A stretch of 64,000 nt of DNA, taken from Nitrospira sp. CG24A (GTDB taxonomy: Bacteria; Nitrospirota; Nitrospiria; Nitrospirales; Nitrospiraceae). Below, piece after piece: positions 18,006-27,877 of this stretch (positions are counted from its first letter, which is position 1; each line of letters starts with the position of its first letter). A model generated the notes under the pieces. The model searched no databases, had not been told where the DNA came from, and saw nothing but the letters and a program-made list of their open reading frames with translations. A program made the translations under genes and the position numbers. The DNA is taken from contig NEWT02000019.1 of NCBI GenBank assembly GCA_002869925.2, positions 1 to 64,000 on the forward strand, in the 5' to 3' direction.

Positions 18006-19811
18006 ATACTTGTCCATGATGGCTTTCAAATCACTACCGCTAATCACCTCTTGTTCGAGCAGCTTCTTCGCTCCTTCGAGGAGCGCGGCCTTTCGTTCCG
18101 CCAGCAGCCGCTTCACACGCTCATATTGTTCATCGATGATACGGCGCACTTCGCAGTCAATCTCGCGGGCGGTCTCCTCCGAGTAGTCGCCTTTCTCCTG
18201 AGGCGCCTGGATCTGCATCATGAGCGGCTGACGTTCACGATCGAGCGTGATCGTCCCCAGCTTGTCGCTCATCCCGTAGGACTTGATCATGCTCTTGGCG
18301 ATATCGGTGGCCTTGACCAGATCGTTCTGCGCCCCCGTGGAGGCCTCGCCGAATATCAGCTCTTCTGCGTTTCGACCTCCGAGTAACACGGCAATCTTGG
18401 TTTCCAATTCCGTCTTGGTCATCAGGAAACGATCCTCGGTCGGGAGCTGCAGGGTATAGCCCAACGCGGCAATCCCGCGAGGAATGATCGAAATCTTCTG
18501 GATCGGGTCAGTCCCAGGCAGTGACAGCGCTACCAAAGCGTGGCCTACCTCATGATAGGCGACTCGTTCCTTCTCCATCTTGTTGAGGACCCGGTTCCTC
18601 TTCTCCAACCCAGCCACGACCCGCTCCACCGCTTCCTGCAATTCCGAGAGCCCCACCTGCTCCTTATTCCGGCGCACGGTCAAGAGCGTCGCTTCATTGA
18701 TGATGTTGGCGAGATCGGCACCGGAGAAACCGGGGGTCATCGCAGCGATCACCTCAAGGTCGGCATCGGGACCCAGGGTCACCTGCTTCGCATGGACACG
18801 CAAGATGGCCAGGCGGCCGATCTTGTCCGCACGATCGACCAGTACCTGGCGATCGAACCGGCCGGCCCGCAACAATGCGGGATCCAGGATCTCAGGCCGA
18901 TTGGTCGCTGCCATCAGAATGACGCCGATGCGGGGATCGAAACCATCCATCTCGACCAGTAACTGGTTCAAGGTCTGCTCACGCTCCTCATGCGCCATGG
19001 GTCCTGCCCCGCGGGCTTTCCCGATCGCATCCAGTTCGTCGATGAAGATAATACAGGGCGCTTTGACCTTCGCCTGCTCGAAGAGATCCCGCACGCGCGC
19101 GGCCCCGACCCCCACAAACATTTCTACGAACTCGGATCCGCTGATGCTGAAAAACGTCACTCCGGCCTCTCCGGCTACGGCGCGTGCCAAGAGTGTCTTG
19201 CCGGTTCCAGGTGGGCCAACGAGTAAGATACCCTTGGGAATCTTTCCTCCGAGACGCGTAAATTTTTCCGGTGTCTTGAGAAAGTCGATCACCTCGCGCA
19301 GTTCTTCCTTCGCCTCGTCCACGCCGGCCACATCCGCGAACGTCACCTTCGTGTCCTTCTCGGCATAAATCTTCGCCTTCGACTGCCCCACGGTCATGAA
19401 CCCGCTTTGGCCCTGTCCGAACCGCTTCATGACAAAGAACCAAATGCCGACGAAGACCAGCGCAGGAACGATCCAGGAAAGGAGATCGCGCAGGAAGGTA
19501 CTTTCAATGGTGCCGCTAAATTTGCTGTTGCCCGCACTGAGGTCCTTGATGAGATCGGGGTCTTCAATACGAACGGTCGTAAACAATTTCTGCTCTTTGG
19601 CTATATCTTGAGGGTTCAGCATCCCGGTCACTCTCTGTTGAGTCACCGTGACTTCAGCCACTTTCCCGGCCGCCAGGAGGGTCTTGAATTCGCTGTACGG
19701 AATCTCTTCGAGTTTCTGCGTGGCCACGATGAAATCGTGCACGAGAACGACCGCAAAAATTGCGAGAAACACGTACCCGATCGAAAAAGATATTTTTTTA
19801 TTTACTGGCAT
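18003..19811 (-). CDS. ftsH: ATP-dependent zinc metalloprotease FtsH
   Basis: Membrane-anchored AAA+ protease that degrades unneeded or damaged membrane and soluble proteins. 602 residues, near the usual 600-650. Two membrane helices (about residues 8-26 and 110-128) flank the periplasmic FtsH-ext domain ([15 protein letters not shown]). Walker A is GPPGTGKT at 199-206, Walker [12 protein letters not shown], the second region of homology is present ([20 protein letters not shown]), and the zinc motif HEVGH starts at residue 420. The C-terminus is short and ends MDKY. The stop TAG is also the first three bases of the hairpin element at 17728-18005. No strong ribosome site. Confidence 0.97.
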   Translation of the reverse strand: MPVNKKISFSIGYVFLAIFAVVLVHDFIVATQKLEEIPYSEFKTLLAAGKVAEVTVTQQRVTGMLNPQDIAKEQKLFTTVRIEDPDLIKDLSAGNSKFSGTIESTFLRDLLSWIVPALVFVGIWFFVMKRFGQGQSGFMTVGQSKAKIYAEKDTKVTFADVAGVDEAKEELREVIDFLKTPEKFTRLGGKIPKGILLVGPPGTGKTLLARAVAGEAGVTFFSISGSEFVEMFVGVGAARVRDLFEQAKVKAPCIIFIDELDAIGKARGAGPMAHEEREQTLNQLLVEMDGFDPRIGVILMAATNRPEILDPALLRAGRFDRQVLVDRADKIGRLAILRVHAKQVTLGPDADLEVIAAMTPGFSGADLANIINEATLLTVRRNKEQVGLSELQEAVERVVAGLEKRNRVLNKMEKERVAYHEVGHALVALSLPGTDPIQKISIIPRGIAALGYTLQLPTEDRFLMTKTELETKIAVLLGGRNAEELIFGEASTGAQNDLVKATDIAKSMIKSYGMSDKLGTITLDRERQPLMMQIQAPQEKGDYSEETAREIDCEVRRIIDEQYERVKRLLAERKAALLEGAKKLLEQEVISGSDLKAIMDKY

Positions 19812-19949
19812 AACGATGATTTCATCCCGCTGTCACGCGCCTGGAAGGCCTGATAGAAACCAATGCCGAGTCGCTCATCATCCGATTGAAAAACTCCCCG
19901 TACCGAGGCGTTACCTCACTGGTAAGTCGGTTTCAGAAAGAGTCAAGGC

Positions 19950-19980
19950 AGGGGCCATCGCACGTCCGATGATGGCCCCT
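19950..19980 (-). terminator. Hairpin downstream of the 306-residue protein gene
   Basis: Perfect 10-bp stem AGGGGCCATC (19950-19959) with GATGGCCCCT (19971-19980) and an 11-nt loop, about 30 nt after the stop of the minus-strand gene at 20010. No long T run follows, so rho-independent termination is plausible but not certain. Confidence 0.5.
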
Positions 19981-20009
19981 GTTACCTGCGAACGCAATTG
20001 TAAGACTTC

Positions 20010-20930
20010 TCATTGTGCCTTCCACAGATCGATGACCGTCCCTGCTTCGTTCAGCTCCACCACAATCTGCGACCCTTCCGCGATCGGTTTAGTCTTCACG
20101 TCCAGCCGCTCAAGCGGAAATGCTTTCTCTCCTTCTGGAGTGGAGAGCTTGATCTGATTCTTTGTCCTACCGGTATAGATCAATTTACCGAAAATCAGAC
20201 GGTGAGTTCCTTTCATATTTTTTTCTTTTCCGTGATGGTCGATGACCATATTCCCCTCATTGAGCCAGAGCGACACCTCATCACCAACCGCCGCATCGGC
20301 AGGGGCGGTTTTCGCGCTGATGGTGTAGAGCCCGGTCGGGGTCTTGACAGAGATCAAGCCGGACTGGATCTTCGTCACCGTGCCATTCACCTGAATCACA
20401 TAGCCAGGCGTGGTGCGCGGGTGTTCGTCAAAGTTCATCTCCACGGTGAAGCGATGGATGTCGATGACTTTCCCAGCTTCGTTCAACTCGATCGTCACGG
20501 GTGCCCCCTCCTCGAACGTCGACATCTTGGATCGCCCACTTTTCACGTCAAATGCCTTTTCCCCCTCCGGCGTCCACAGCTTGATCTCATTGCGATCTGC
20601 AGACGTATAGGTCAGGTCGCCCGACACGAACCGATGAAAATGTTTCTTCTTTCCCTTCCCAAGAACGTCGATCACCGCGTTGTTTGAATTGACCAGCATT
20701 TCCACTTCTTCACCAATTTCCAGGAGGTTGGGTGTAAACGTCGAAGCGAAGGTCATCGTGCCCCAGGAGGTCTTCACGGTGGTGAGACCTGATTGCACCT
20801 TCGAGACGACACCATTGACCTTCATCTGTGTTGACTTTGTTGCGGGCTTTTCGCCTTCGTCGGCAAACCCGTAAGGGCCCAGTCCCAACAGGCTCAGGAC
20901 CATCGACCCGAAAAACATCATCTTGCGCAT
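20010..20930 (-). CDS. Exported protein with two tandem repeats of about 125 residues
   Basis: 306 residues with a signal peptide (MRKMMFFGSMVLSLLGLG, cleavage near GFA-DE). The mature part is two copies of one beta-rich unit, about residues 38-160 and 181-306. Paired motifs are VNGVVSKVQSGLTTVKT with VNGTVTKIQSGLISVKT, WTPEGEKAFDV with STPEGEKAFPL, and VTIELNEAGKVIDIHR with IVVELNEAGTVIDLWKA. Each unit looks like two small barrels reading an attribute twice, but I know no named domain. AAGGAGAAAAAACTG precedes the ATG. It is probably periplasmic and stands alone with its own terminator hairpin. Function unknown. Confidence 0.8.
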   Translation of the reverse strand: MRKMMFFGSMVLSLLGLGPYGFADEGEKPATKSTQMKVNGVVSKVQSGLTTVKTSWGTMTFASTFTPNLLEIGEEVEMLVNSNNAVIDVLGKGKKKHFHRFVSGDLTYTSADRNEIKLWTPEGEKAFDVKSGRSKMSTFEEGAPVTIELNEAGKVIDIHRFTVEMNFDEHPRTTPGYVIQVNGTVTKIQSGLISVKTPTGLYTISAKTAPADAAVGDEVSLWLNEGNMVIDHHGKEKNMKGTHRLIFGKLIYTGRTKNQIKLSTPEGEKAFPLERLDVKTKPIAEGSQIVVELNEAGTVIDLWKAQ

Positions 20931-21302
20931 CAGTTTTTTCTCCTTATATTAATCACAGCTTCCTACCCCGTCGTATGACGCCTTCGATCAGTCCATTCGC
21001 CTGCATCATCCCTTAGGCAGCCGCTGGCCCTAGACGAACCGATCGAGCGGCAGAAAAGACCAAATGTGCTCTGACCCAACAGCCACATCTCTTTCGTCTG
21101 CCCGTGGTTGAGCACCCTACGGACTCATGATCCCGCATCCATACGGTCTCACCGAAAGACATCCTGACAGTCGAGCGTCACGCGACACCCGGATTGGCGC
21201 TGTTTTCATTCTGCTCCGAGCACGATCCGCAATCTGGTCACAATTGCTCAGTATGTTCAAACTACCAGGACGAATAGGTCCTTGCGGTTCTCGGCCTGAC
21301 AG
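20931..21302. other. Region without a gene
   Basis: About 370 bases between the two-repeat protein start and the glgX remnant. I see no supported gene, RNA or repeat. It must hold the promoter of the minus-strand gene at 20930. Confidence 0.4.
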
Positions 21303-21919
21303 AGCAACGACAGCTACAGCTTGAATTGCGGATGGGAAAGCGACGATGGGGTGCCGGACCATGTGATGGTCTTGCCAAAACAGCAGATCAAGACCTTCGG
21401 CTGTCTCCTGTTTCTTTTCAACGGCACGCCGATGTTCTGTACTGGCGACGAGTTCATGAATACCCAGGGCGGGAACAACAATCCCTACAACCAGGATAAC
21501 GAAACCACCTGGCTGAACTGGGATCTGCTTCAGAAGAATCAGGACATCGTCCGTTTCTTTACACTGAGGATCGCGTTTCGCAAAACCCACCTCTTTTTGG
21601 GGCGCAGCCGATTCTGGCGTGAATATATCCACTGGTATGGAGTAGGAACAGAAGTCGATCACTCACTCTGGTCGCATAGCCTGGCGTTCTGTCTTCAGGG
21701 ATCGTCCCAGCAGGACACCGACCTCTATGTCATGGTGAATGCCTAAACGGAAGATCTTCACTTTACCATCCAAGAAGGTTGTACGAGTGACTAGCTGCGG
21801 GTGGTGGATACGAGCCTGCGCGTTCCGGATGGCTTCGCCGAGCTGGGGCGGGGATCCGCCTGCGAACGCTCGACTATCCGGTGAAAGCGCGATCTATCGT
21901 TGTTCTGATCCGTCGGTAA
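21303..21919 (+). pseudogene. glgX: Broken glycogen debranching enzyme (GlgX/isoamylase) 3' remnant
   Basis: The frame from 21303 encodes SNDSYSLNCGWESDDG, LFLFNGTPMFCTGDEFMNTQ and GGNNNPYNQDNETTWLNWDL, unmistakable C-terminal catalytic-domain motifs of GlgX debranching enzymes. After VMVNA a TAA stop interrupts, yet EDLHFTIQEG continues in frame. A second stop (TAG where Trp is expected) comes before LRVVDTSLRVPDGFAEL. Then the frame shifts and RLRTLDYPVKARSIVVLIRR ends at 21919. The whole N-terminal two thirds is missing. At least two stops and one frameshift make it a pseudogene. It is probably linked in the past with the phosphorylase at 14837. Confidence 0.85.
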
Positions 21920-22077
21920 TTGGACCCAATAGATTGGTTTAAAAACCCGTAGGGATGAGATGGTATCGATCACGAAGGGAAGACCGATCACTAGACATCC
22001 CACTGATCGACTAGAGGGAGGAATGTCCCGACAGGAGGGGATAGGTTCACGATCACGGGAAGCACTAGTACGACAGG

Positions 22078-22554
22078 CTAGGGTCGCGCGAACGCGACCG
22101 CCGCAAGGAGGACTCCAAGAGCAAGGAATAGCGCGACGCGAGGCACCCAAGAGGAAGTACGAACGATGGTCTGCTCCCAGAAAGACCTGGCGCCCTCAGG
22201 GAGAGCACTGATCTTCCTCACTTGTGGCCCGAGCAGAAGATCGTGCGTAGCTGTGAGGAGAAGGAGTGCTCCGACCAATCCTAGCTTCACCCGCAAGACA
22301 TGTGGCCATTCGGTCGGATTGAGAAGAGAAAGACCTCTCTCCTGAAGAAGCACAGGGCCAGTGCTCAATAAGACGGCAATTGCACCCCAGACCACAAAGC
22401 GAAATCGGCGCGCAGCAGAACGAAAGAGCGCCATGAATTCTGGCGCGGCCTTACGGCTCCTGACCAAGGGGGCCAGGACCAGGGAAAGAAAAATCATTCC
22501 GCCGATCCAGCTGACGGCCGCAAGCACATGAAGCCAGACCAGGAAGACCGTCAT
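22078..22554 (-). CDS. CopD-like integral membrane protein
   Basis: 158 residues, four membrane helices. The N-terminus VWLHVLAAVSWIGGMIFLSL has the HxxxxxxWxGG pattern of the copper-resistance D family and related heme or copper membrane proteins. A second helix pair (VVWGAIAVLLSTGPVLL and LGLVGALLLLTATHDLLLGP) carries another His, and the C-terminal helix is VALFLALGVLLAAVAFA. The start at 22554 gives the natural N-terminus directly after GGGAGG; an upstream extension to 22665 is not membrane-protein-like. Role unknown; copper import or a membrane redox function are the family suggestions. Confidence 0.75.
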   Translation of the reverse strand: MTVFLVWLHVLAAVSWIGGMIFLSLVLAPLVRSRKAAPEFMALFRSAARRFRFVVWGAIAVLLSTGPVLLQERGLSLLNPTEWPHVLRVKLGLVGALLLLTATHDLLLGPQVRKISALPEGARSFWEQTIVRTSSWVPRVALFLALGVLLAAVAFARP

Positions 22555-22740
22555 CCTCCCTGCCGATCCATCGGTGCACACACACTCTTTATGCCGATTC
22601 GTCTCGAATACCCATGAGAACGGGTTGGGTACTGAGGCCCGTCTGGTTGAACAATCCCCACTCAATGACCTGGACCGGAAAGACTCGGTGAATGAACGTG
22701 ACAGACTCTTCGGATTGGCGACTGTACCAGAATCGGAGGG

Positions 22741-23988
22741 CTACGAGTGCACTCTCGGATCCTTGACAAGCGTATGTCCCACAAACCCGGCGAATGTCAG
22801 ACTGACGGACGCGATTGCCAAGTAGTGCTTGAACGTCCTGACCGCAAAATCCACATCTTTGACTTTGCTGTTCTGTTGTAGAAGTGTACGAATCTGCGGC
22901 TCAGCGTGACAGAAATTTGCAAACCATGCGTCGAGCGTTTTCGGATAGGACAGGTGCGGAAGCTTTTTCGGCTCGACAACATTAAAGTATCTCCTGAAGC
23001 ATCTCATGTTAGAAGAAAAGTTCGGACATGCTCCGTAGGGGAAAATGTATTTCAGGAACCATCGATCTGCCTTGTAGAACCATGACTCCGAATAAATCGA
23101 ATGCATCAATGCTTGGCCACCTGGATTCAGAGCCCCGGCTATTTTCTTATACAGGTCATCAAAATCGGTAATGTGCTCCAACATGCCGATGGAAATGATG
23201 TAGTCGTACTTCCCTCCCATATCATGGACATTTCTTAATTCCACCGAGACAAGATCCTGCAACTGTCGACGGGCAATCTCTCGTGTAATGTAACGATGCT
23301 GCGCGGTGGACAAGGTCAGTCCTTTGGCGCGAACTCCAAATCGCTCCGCCATGAAAAACAACACCCCTCCCCATCCACAGCCCAAATCGAGCAGCGTGTT
23401 CCCTCGACTGCGTTCATCGATACCCATTCGCTTGGCATACAATTCCAGCTTGTTCGTTTCAGACTCTTCAAGCGTCTTGGTCTCCAGGTCCCATTTTCCG
23501 CATGAATACATACGATGAACCCGGTCGAGCCAATAGTGGAAAAACGTGTTCGAGTCATCGTCGTTCTCAAACCAGTCGCTCAAAGAATAATGATTGTCGA
23601 TAGTCGCATTCTGCCGAGGCTTCGCAAAATACCCTCCTGCCCTGGCGCGGACGGCGGCAATCATATCGAAGATCGAAAGATGCCGGAGAATGCGTAGCGA
23701 CGTTGCGTAGACACAGATACACAAGAACTCTTTATAGTCTTCATCGTTGACCTCTATCTGGCCCTCAGAGTACCCTTCACCCAACCCCATATTTCCTTCC
23801 AAGAATATCCGCTGAAAGAGTCGCTCTGCGTTGTGAAACGACACATCCACCATTCTCGGACCATTGCCGATCACAGGCTGAGGAACACCGTCGAATGCAA
23901 ACCGGAAACATATATCCGGTCGTTCCTTCTTCACGTAGGCACGAGTCACTCTTAAGAATATGGCCTGCTCTCGGGTCAGTCCTCTCAT
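22741..23988 (-). CDS. cfa: Cyclopropane-fatty-acyl-phospholipid synthase family methyltransferase
   Basis: SAM-dependent enzyme that adds a methylene bridge to unsaturated phospholipid acyl chains, a membrane-stress adaptation. About 415 residues (family 380-430). After an N-terminal lipid-binding part, NHYSLSDWFENDD is the CFA signature (normally HYDxxNxF), DLGCGWGGVLFFMAERFGV is the SAM site, GLTLSTAQ follows, and SIGMLEHITDFDDLYKK matches the active-site loop. ATG 23988 was chosen (MRGLTRE); a TTG eight codons upstream is the alternative. A desaturase remnant follows upstream on the same strand, so a lipid-modification pair may have existed. Confidence 0.88.
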   Translation of the reverse strand: MRGLTREQAIFLRVTRAYVKKERPDICFRFAFDGVPQPVIGNGPRMVDVSFHNAERLFQRIFLEGNMGLGEGYSEGQIEVNDEDYKEFLCICVYATSLRILRHLSIFDMIAAVRARAGGYFAKPRQNATIDNHYSLSDWFENDDDSNTFFHYWLDRVHRMYSCGKWDLETKTLEESETNKLELYAKRMGIDERSRGNTLLDLGCGWGGVLFFMAERFGVRAKGLTLSTAQHRYITREIARRQLQDLVSVELRNVHDMGGKYDYIISIGMLEHITDFDDLYKKIAGALNPGGQALMHSIYSESWFYKADRWFLKYIFPYGACPNFSSNMRCFRRYFNVVEPKKLPHLSYPKTLDAWFANFCHAEPQIRTLLQQNSKVKDVDFAVRTFKHYLAIASVSLTFAGFVGHTLVKDPRVHS

Positions 23989-24037
23989 AAAGGTCCCCCC
24001 GCATTCACACAACTCGCACGATGCCTGTGGCTTTAAC

Positions 24038-24290
24038 TCACACTTTCATACCTGCAGCTGCGACGTGCTCCCCGACAAAGGAAACCCCACCGGTAATGCC
24101 GAGCCCGCTGATGAGATAGAGAATCCCCGAAGGCACAGTCCCGCTTCGTATAGCCATGTATGTAGCCAAAGAGCGGCGCCCCGATGAGACCCGACAACGT
24201 GACCAGAGTAAAGAACCCCGCCCTTCCGGGCGGGGCGTTCAAATGCGAGTTTTCGTAAATAGCCCGATAGTCGGGATATCCCACGCTCTT
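24038..24290 (-). pseudogene. Probable remnant of a fatty-acid desaturase N-terminus
   Basis: The minus strand encodes GFFTLVTLSGLIGAPLFGYI in one frame, typical of the first membrane helix of acyl-CoA desaturases, then after a frame change ILYLISGLGITGG, which resembles the segment just before the first His box (GLGITxGYHR). The His boxes are missing; instead VSFVGEHVAAAGMKV and a stop follow. A decayed or truncated gene beside cfa is the simplest reading. Alignment is short. Confidence 0.45.
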
Positions 24291-24920
24291 CGGCCATTCT
24301 CCGTGCTCTCGTTCAGTTGACGGCCCATCGCCGAAACCTCCCCAATCTTTTGGACGGAGCCTCACAGCTCAACTCCGATTGAGTCGTGAATTTCAGTAGC
24401 GGCACTGGTCAACCTCCGCAGATGTGGGCGCAACTTCACAAGGTCTTTGCGGAATGATCGTCGTCGGAACATACGGTGGATGTAAATATATTGGCACAAG
24501 ATAGGACACCGGTGTCCCTCACATCCAATCAGGATATTGAAGAGCAACGTTTTCCACTGACAAGACCGTTCACAGTTCGGCGCGTTCAGGAGGTTCGATA
24601 TAGAACTGCATTCCTGCATGTCCTCATTGACAGAAATGACGCCCCACCAGTCAAAATCCTAGCGCAAAGAATCCCCTTCCTGCAAGACCGGCTTGATTCT
24701 CCTTCGCCGAACACCCCGTAGCTTGCTATGGGGATGAAGGCAGGGAGAACCCTCCGTAACTTTAGCGAAGGACGGGTAGCTTCGGAGAATTTCGCAAGAT
24801 ACCCCGCAGCTTCCGGCCTTCGTAGCCGAAGCGACTGCTTCGGCGGAGTAGGCTGCTGCGGGGAGCTTCATTGACATATCCTTCCCTCGAAATCGACCCG
24901 GCGGCGGCACCCCTCACGAG
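24291..24920. repeat. Gene-free region with a patch of small hairpins (about 24690-24870)
   Basis: No gene is supported. Two short frames (plus 24476-24721, minus 24362-24619) match nothing I recognise. Between 24690 and 24870 are several close palindromes: CCCCGTAGC-TTGC-TATGGGG, CCGAAGCGACTGCTTCGG (24829-24846) and CCCCGCAGC with GCTGCGGGG. A minus-strand 83-codon frame here is a by-product of these repeats. REP-like or mobile-element-derived DNA is possible. Confidence 0.5.
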
Positions 24921-25556
24921 TTATTGAAACTTGTCCGGAAACTGTTTCGCCAATAGCGTCGTGAGCGTATCTGCAATGACATAGACGTGTTGGCGCATCA
25001 TCGGCCAGGTTTCTTCGAGCTTCGCGTACTCCTTTTTCTTGTACTGGTTGATTTGGAGCACATGGTGGGCTCCATGCGCTTCGATCAAACCCCGAACGAT
25101 ACCTTTCGGCAAGTGGTTGGGATTGACGCCGATGAAGAAGCCATCGATGTCGTCGGCATTGGACCCCAAGCGGACCAGGGCCGCATCCTGTTGGCGTATA
25201 TTCCCCGCGATGGTGGCCTCGGAGTATGCTTTGACTGCGGCATAATGACCGCTCAGCATGGTAAAGAGCTTCGCAGACCTCGCTTCGCCGTAGAACGGGA
25301 TAAACACGTTCGCAATCTGTTTGGCATTGGCGAGGACCTGTTTATCGGCGGCATCCCGCGCTGCCGGATCGTTCGAGGTATTGAACAACACGACATGCTG
25401 AATCATAAAGATATGCCCGAGCCAGAGATCGCGAAGAGTCTTCTGCATCTCTGCCACACGAATTGGATTCACCTCTCCAACTGCTGGAGATTCATATCCC
25501 ACCAGGCTGGCAAGTGCGAGGACCAACACCACCATCGCCGAATACATCTTACCCAT
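24921..25556 (-). CDS. Exported helical protein of unknown function
   Basis: 211 residues with a signal peptide (MVVLVLALASLVGYESPA, cleavage near VGE). The mature protein is all-helical. The pattern LRDLWLGHIFMIQHVVLFNT, ANVFIPFYGEARSAKLFTML, the His in SGHYAAVKA, NADDIDGFFIG and IEAHGAHHVLQINQYKKKEY resembles Bacillus-type proteins sometimes mislabelled acetylglutamate kinase, which are four-helix bundles with spaced His residues. Metal binding is conceivable from the conserved His positions but not shown. GGGAGAGTCTG precedes the ATG. The gene is isolated, with about 330 nt to the next gene on either long side. Confidence 0.75.
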   Translation of the reverse strand: MGKMYSAMVVLVLALASLVGYESPAVGEVNPIRVAEMQKTLRDLWLGHIFMIQHVVLFNTSNDPAARDAADKQVLANAKQIANVFIPFYGEARSAKLFTMLSGHYAAVKAYSEATIAGNIRQQDAALVRLGSNADDIDGFFIGVNPNHLPKGIVRGLIEAHGAHHVLQINQYKKKEYAKLEETWPMMRQHVYVIADTLTTLLAKQFPDKFQ

Positions 25557-25890
25557 CAGACTCTCCCTTCTGACGATCGCTCATCCTTCCCGAGGGAAAA
25601 ACCACTCGAAGACCAGGGCGCAATCCCCCAGGCCTTCCCCGTATTGCATATTCGCAACAGCCGTGCCCGCACTTGTACGCAACGCCTCCGCACACATTTC
25701 ATTCACAACGGCGGAGGTTAGCCCACGAAAGAGAATACTGTGTGAGATCAACATTCTGCCGCATTTCTCTACAGAATAAGACCGACCAAGGGCTCGCCAG
25801 GATCACTACATATAAACATAATGAGTTACGTTGTCTAATTTTCTGAACGATTGGATGAGAGACGTGGGGAAGAGAGGGGCATTCGGAGAG

Positions 25891-27270
25891 CTAGTCAATC
25901 TGATAGTCGCGGATTTTGTTGTACAGGCTCGCCCTGCTGATCTTGAGGAGCTTGGCAGCCTTCGCCCGATTTCCTCCAGTCTGCTGGAGCGCCTGAAGAA
26001 TCCTCACACGTTCTACCTGACGGGTGGCCCCGCGCGAAACAGTGCGGAGATCGTGCTCTGCTGGTTCAGATCCCATCGCCACAATGTCCTTGCAGCTGAG
26101 ATCAGGACCGGTGGTGGTGACGACGGCCCGTTCGAGGTAGTGTTGCAACTCCCGAACATTGCCGGGCCATGAGGCCTGGGTGAGCGCCTGTATCACATCC
26201 GGCGACACCTGCCGAATCGGCTGTCTGTGGCGCTTACAGGAGGCCGCGACGAAATGTTGCACCAGGAGCGGGATATCTTCCCTCCGGTCACGGAGCGGAG
26301 GAAGAGATAGCGGCAGCACCGCAAGCCGGTAGTACAGATCTTGCCGAAAAGCTTTGGCCTTCACAAGTTCGGTCAGGTCTTTATTCGTCGCCGAAATGAC
26401 CCGCGCGTCGATTTTGATCGGCTGATTTCCCCCAACCCTCTTGATCTCTCCCTCCTGAAGCACCCTCAGCAACTTGGATTGAAAGACCGGTGTCGTGTCG
26501 GCGATCTCGTCGAGAAAGATCGTCCCTCCGTCTGCCTCTTCGAACAGTCCTCGTTTGGTGATATGCGCTCCGGTGAAGGCTCCCTTCACATGGCCGAACA
26601 ACTCACTCTCCAACAGCGTTTCCGGCAGCGAACCGCAATCGACCACGATGAACGGTTTATCTCGCCGATAACTGGTCTGATGAATCGTTTTGGCCGCCAG
26701 TTCCTTGCCGGTGCCGCTCTCTCCCTGAATCAGCACAGTTGCAGAACTGTCCGCCACAAGCCGGATCATGTCGAGAACGTCTCGCATCGGCGCGCTCGAA
26801 CCGATCAACTCTCCCAGCGTCGATTCGGATTTCGCGTCCGGACGCTCACGGCTCGTCGGTTTCGTAGGCTTTGGCGGCGCCTTGAACAACACCAGCACCG
26901 TCTCGACCTCACCGTTGCTCGAAACGAGCGGAAATGCCTGATGCATCCCGCAGACTGTCCCATTCCCTCCGGAGGAACAGGCCACGGATTGGACCTCAGG
27001 AGATTCATACAGTTTTGTTGCCGGGCAGGTACCACAGGGATCGCTCCGATGAGCAAAGGCCTCGTAGCACTTCGCCGGGTGGCCAGACCCACGGGGTAGG
27101 TCTTCAGACCATGCGGATTCATTGGCATAGATCACGTTGAAACCGCGATCCATGACTGCCACTCGCTCGGAGAGTCCACAGGCTAACTGCTTGATGGCTT
27201 CCAGTCGAGCTGCGAGGATGGGGTCAGCACAGGAAAGAACGGTATTAGCCTGCTTGTGAGATCCGGCCAT
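25891..27270 (-). CDS. Sigma-54 activator with cysteine-rich PAS sensor
   Basis: 459-residue enhancer-binding protein. N-terminal PAS domain (about residues 22-130) holds cysteines at about 68, 79, 82, 98 and 107 ([23 protein letters not shown]), suggesting an Fe-S, heme or redox sensor. The AAA+ domain has Walker A GESGTGKE (183-190), intact GAFTGA (230-235) and Walker [12 protein letters not shown]. The C-terminal Fis-type helix-turn-helix ends [20 protein letters not shown]. There is no receiver domain, so it is controlled by its own PAS domain. AGAGG precedes the ATG. It follows the single-domain receiver by 43 nt; a candidate sigma-54 promoter with two operator palindromes lies upstream of that receiver, suggesting autoregulation. 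Confidence 0.93.
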   Translation of the reverse strand: MAGSHKQANTVLSCADPILAARLEAIKQLACGLSERVAVMDRGFNVIYANESAWSEDLPRGSGHPAKCYEAFAHRSDPCGTCPATKLYESPEVQSVACSSGGNGTVCGMHQAFPLVSSNGEVETVLVLFKAPPKPTKPTSRERPDAKSESTLGELIGSSAPMRDVLDMIRLVADSSATVLIQGESGTGKELAAKTIHQTSYRRDKPFIVVDCGSLPETLLESELFGHVKGAFTGAHITKRGLFEEADGGTIFLDEIADTTPVFQSKLLRVLQEGEIKRVGGNQPIKIDARVISATNKDLTELVKAKAFRQDLYYRLAVLPLSLPPLRDRREDIPLLVQHFVAASCKRHRQPIRQVSPDVIQALTQASWPGNVRELQHYLERAVVTTTGPDLSCKDIVAMGSEPAEHDLRTVSRGATRQVERVRILQALQQTGGNRAKAAKLLKISRASLYNKIRDYQID

Positions 27271-27313
27271 CTCATACCTCTCACGCGTTTAGTGTCAATA
27301 CCATAACAAGATC

Positions 27314-27709
27314 TCAGTCTATTTCTCCATCCAATGCCGGACCTAACAGACGCCGCACGGCTTCTTTCAGTTCGCTGATTCGGACAGGCTTGTCGAAGTA
27401 GGCTTCGACGCCGAGCGCCAAGGCATTGGCTTTCGTCTGCTGGTCTCCGAATGAAGTGATCAGCACCAGCGGCACGCCCGGAGCGAACGTCCGGAGCCTG
27501 GCAATATAATCCAACCCACCTGCCGGCATACGGAGATCCGTGAGAATCAGAGCGGGGCGGGTATCGAGCACCGATCGAAGCGCTTCATCCCCATCTGCCG
27601 CTTCCCGGATAGATACCCCCAGATCATAGAGTTCATCGCGAAGGAGGCTTCGCATCTCCCGATCATCTTCGGCGATGAGCACCACAGCAGATTTCCTATC
27701 CTGTGTCAT
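27314..27709 (-). CDS. Single-domain response regulator
   Basis: 131-residue stand-alone receiver. Acidic pocket EDD at 14-16, phosphoacceptor Asp58 in LILTDLRMP, Thr/Ser switch in LVLITSFGD and the conserved Lys in AYFDKPV. There is no output domain, so it acts by protein contact, as phosphate sink or relay. GGGAG lies 6 nt before the ATG. It is the first gene after the candidate sigma-54 promoter and probably partners the three-PAS kinase just upstream (27956-29818). Confidence 0.93.
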   Translation of the reverse strand: MTQDRKSAVVLIAEDDREMRSLLRDELYDLGVSIREAADGDEALRSVLDTRPALILTDLRMPAGGLDYIARLRTFAPGVPLVLITSFGDQQTKANALALGVEAYFDKPVRISELKEAVRRLLGPALDGEID

Positions 27710-27756
27710 TGATTACTCCCTGGGCCAAGCCCCCTTCACTCTCTGCTGAGACATCA

Positions 27757-27772
27757 TGCACAACCCGTGCAA
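27757..27772 (-). promoter_or_regulatory. Candidate sigma-54 promoter
   Basis: On the minus strand TTGCACGGGTTGTGCA matches the -24/-12 pattern TGGCACG-N4-TTGCA with two mismatches (the first G of the -24 GG pair and one T before the -12 GC). It lies about 48 nt upstream of the receiver gene start at 27709. Confidence 0.5.
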
Positions 27773-27877
27773 ATCAACCCCCTCGCTGGCGGGAAGTGCT
27801 GGACTCCAGAACTAAGGAAATTTGCAGGAGATTTCCTTGGGAAAGATCAGAGCAGTGAGTGCTCCTACCCTAAAGTC

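Noticed and set aside
22555-22740. Open minus-strand frame with QVIEWGLFNQTGLSTQPV between cfa and the CopD-like gene
   Set aside because: No start codon and no family match; it may be chance or a remnant too short to name.
24659-24910. 83-codon minus-strand frame
   Set aside because: Made of the small hairpin repeats; such frames recur in repeat DNA and are not genes.
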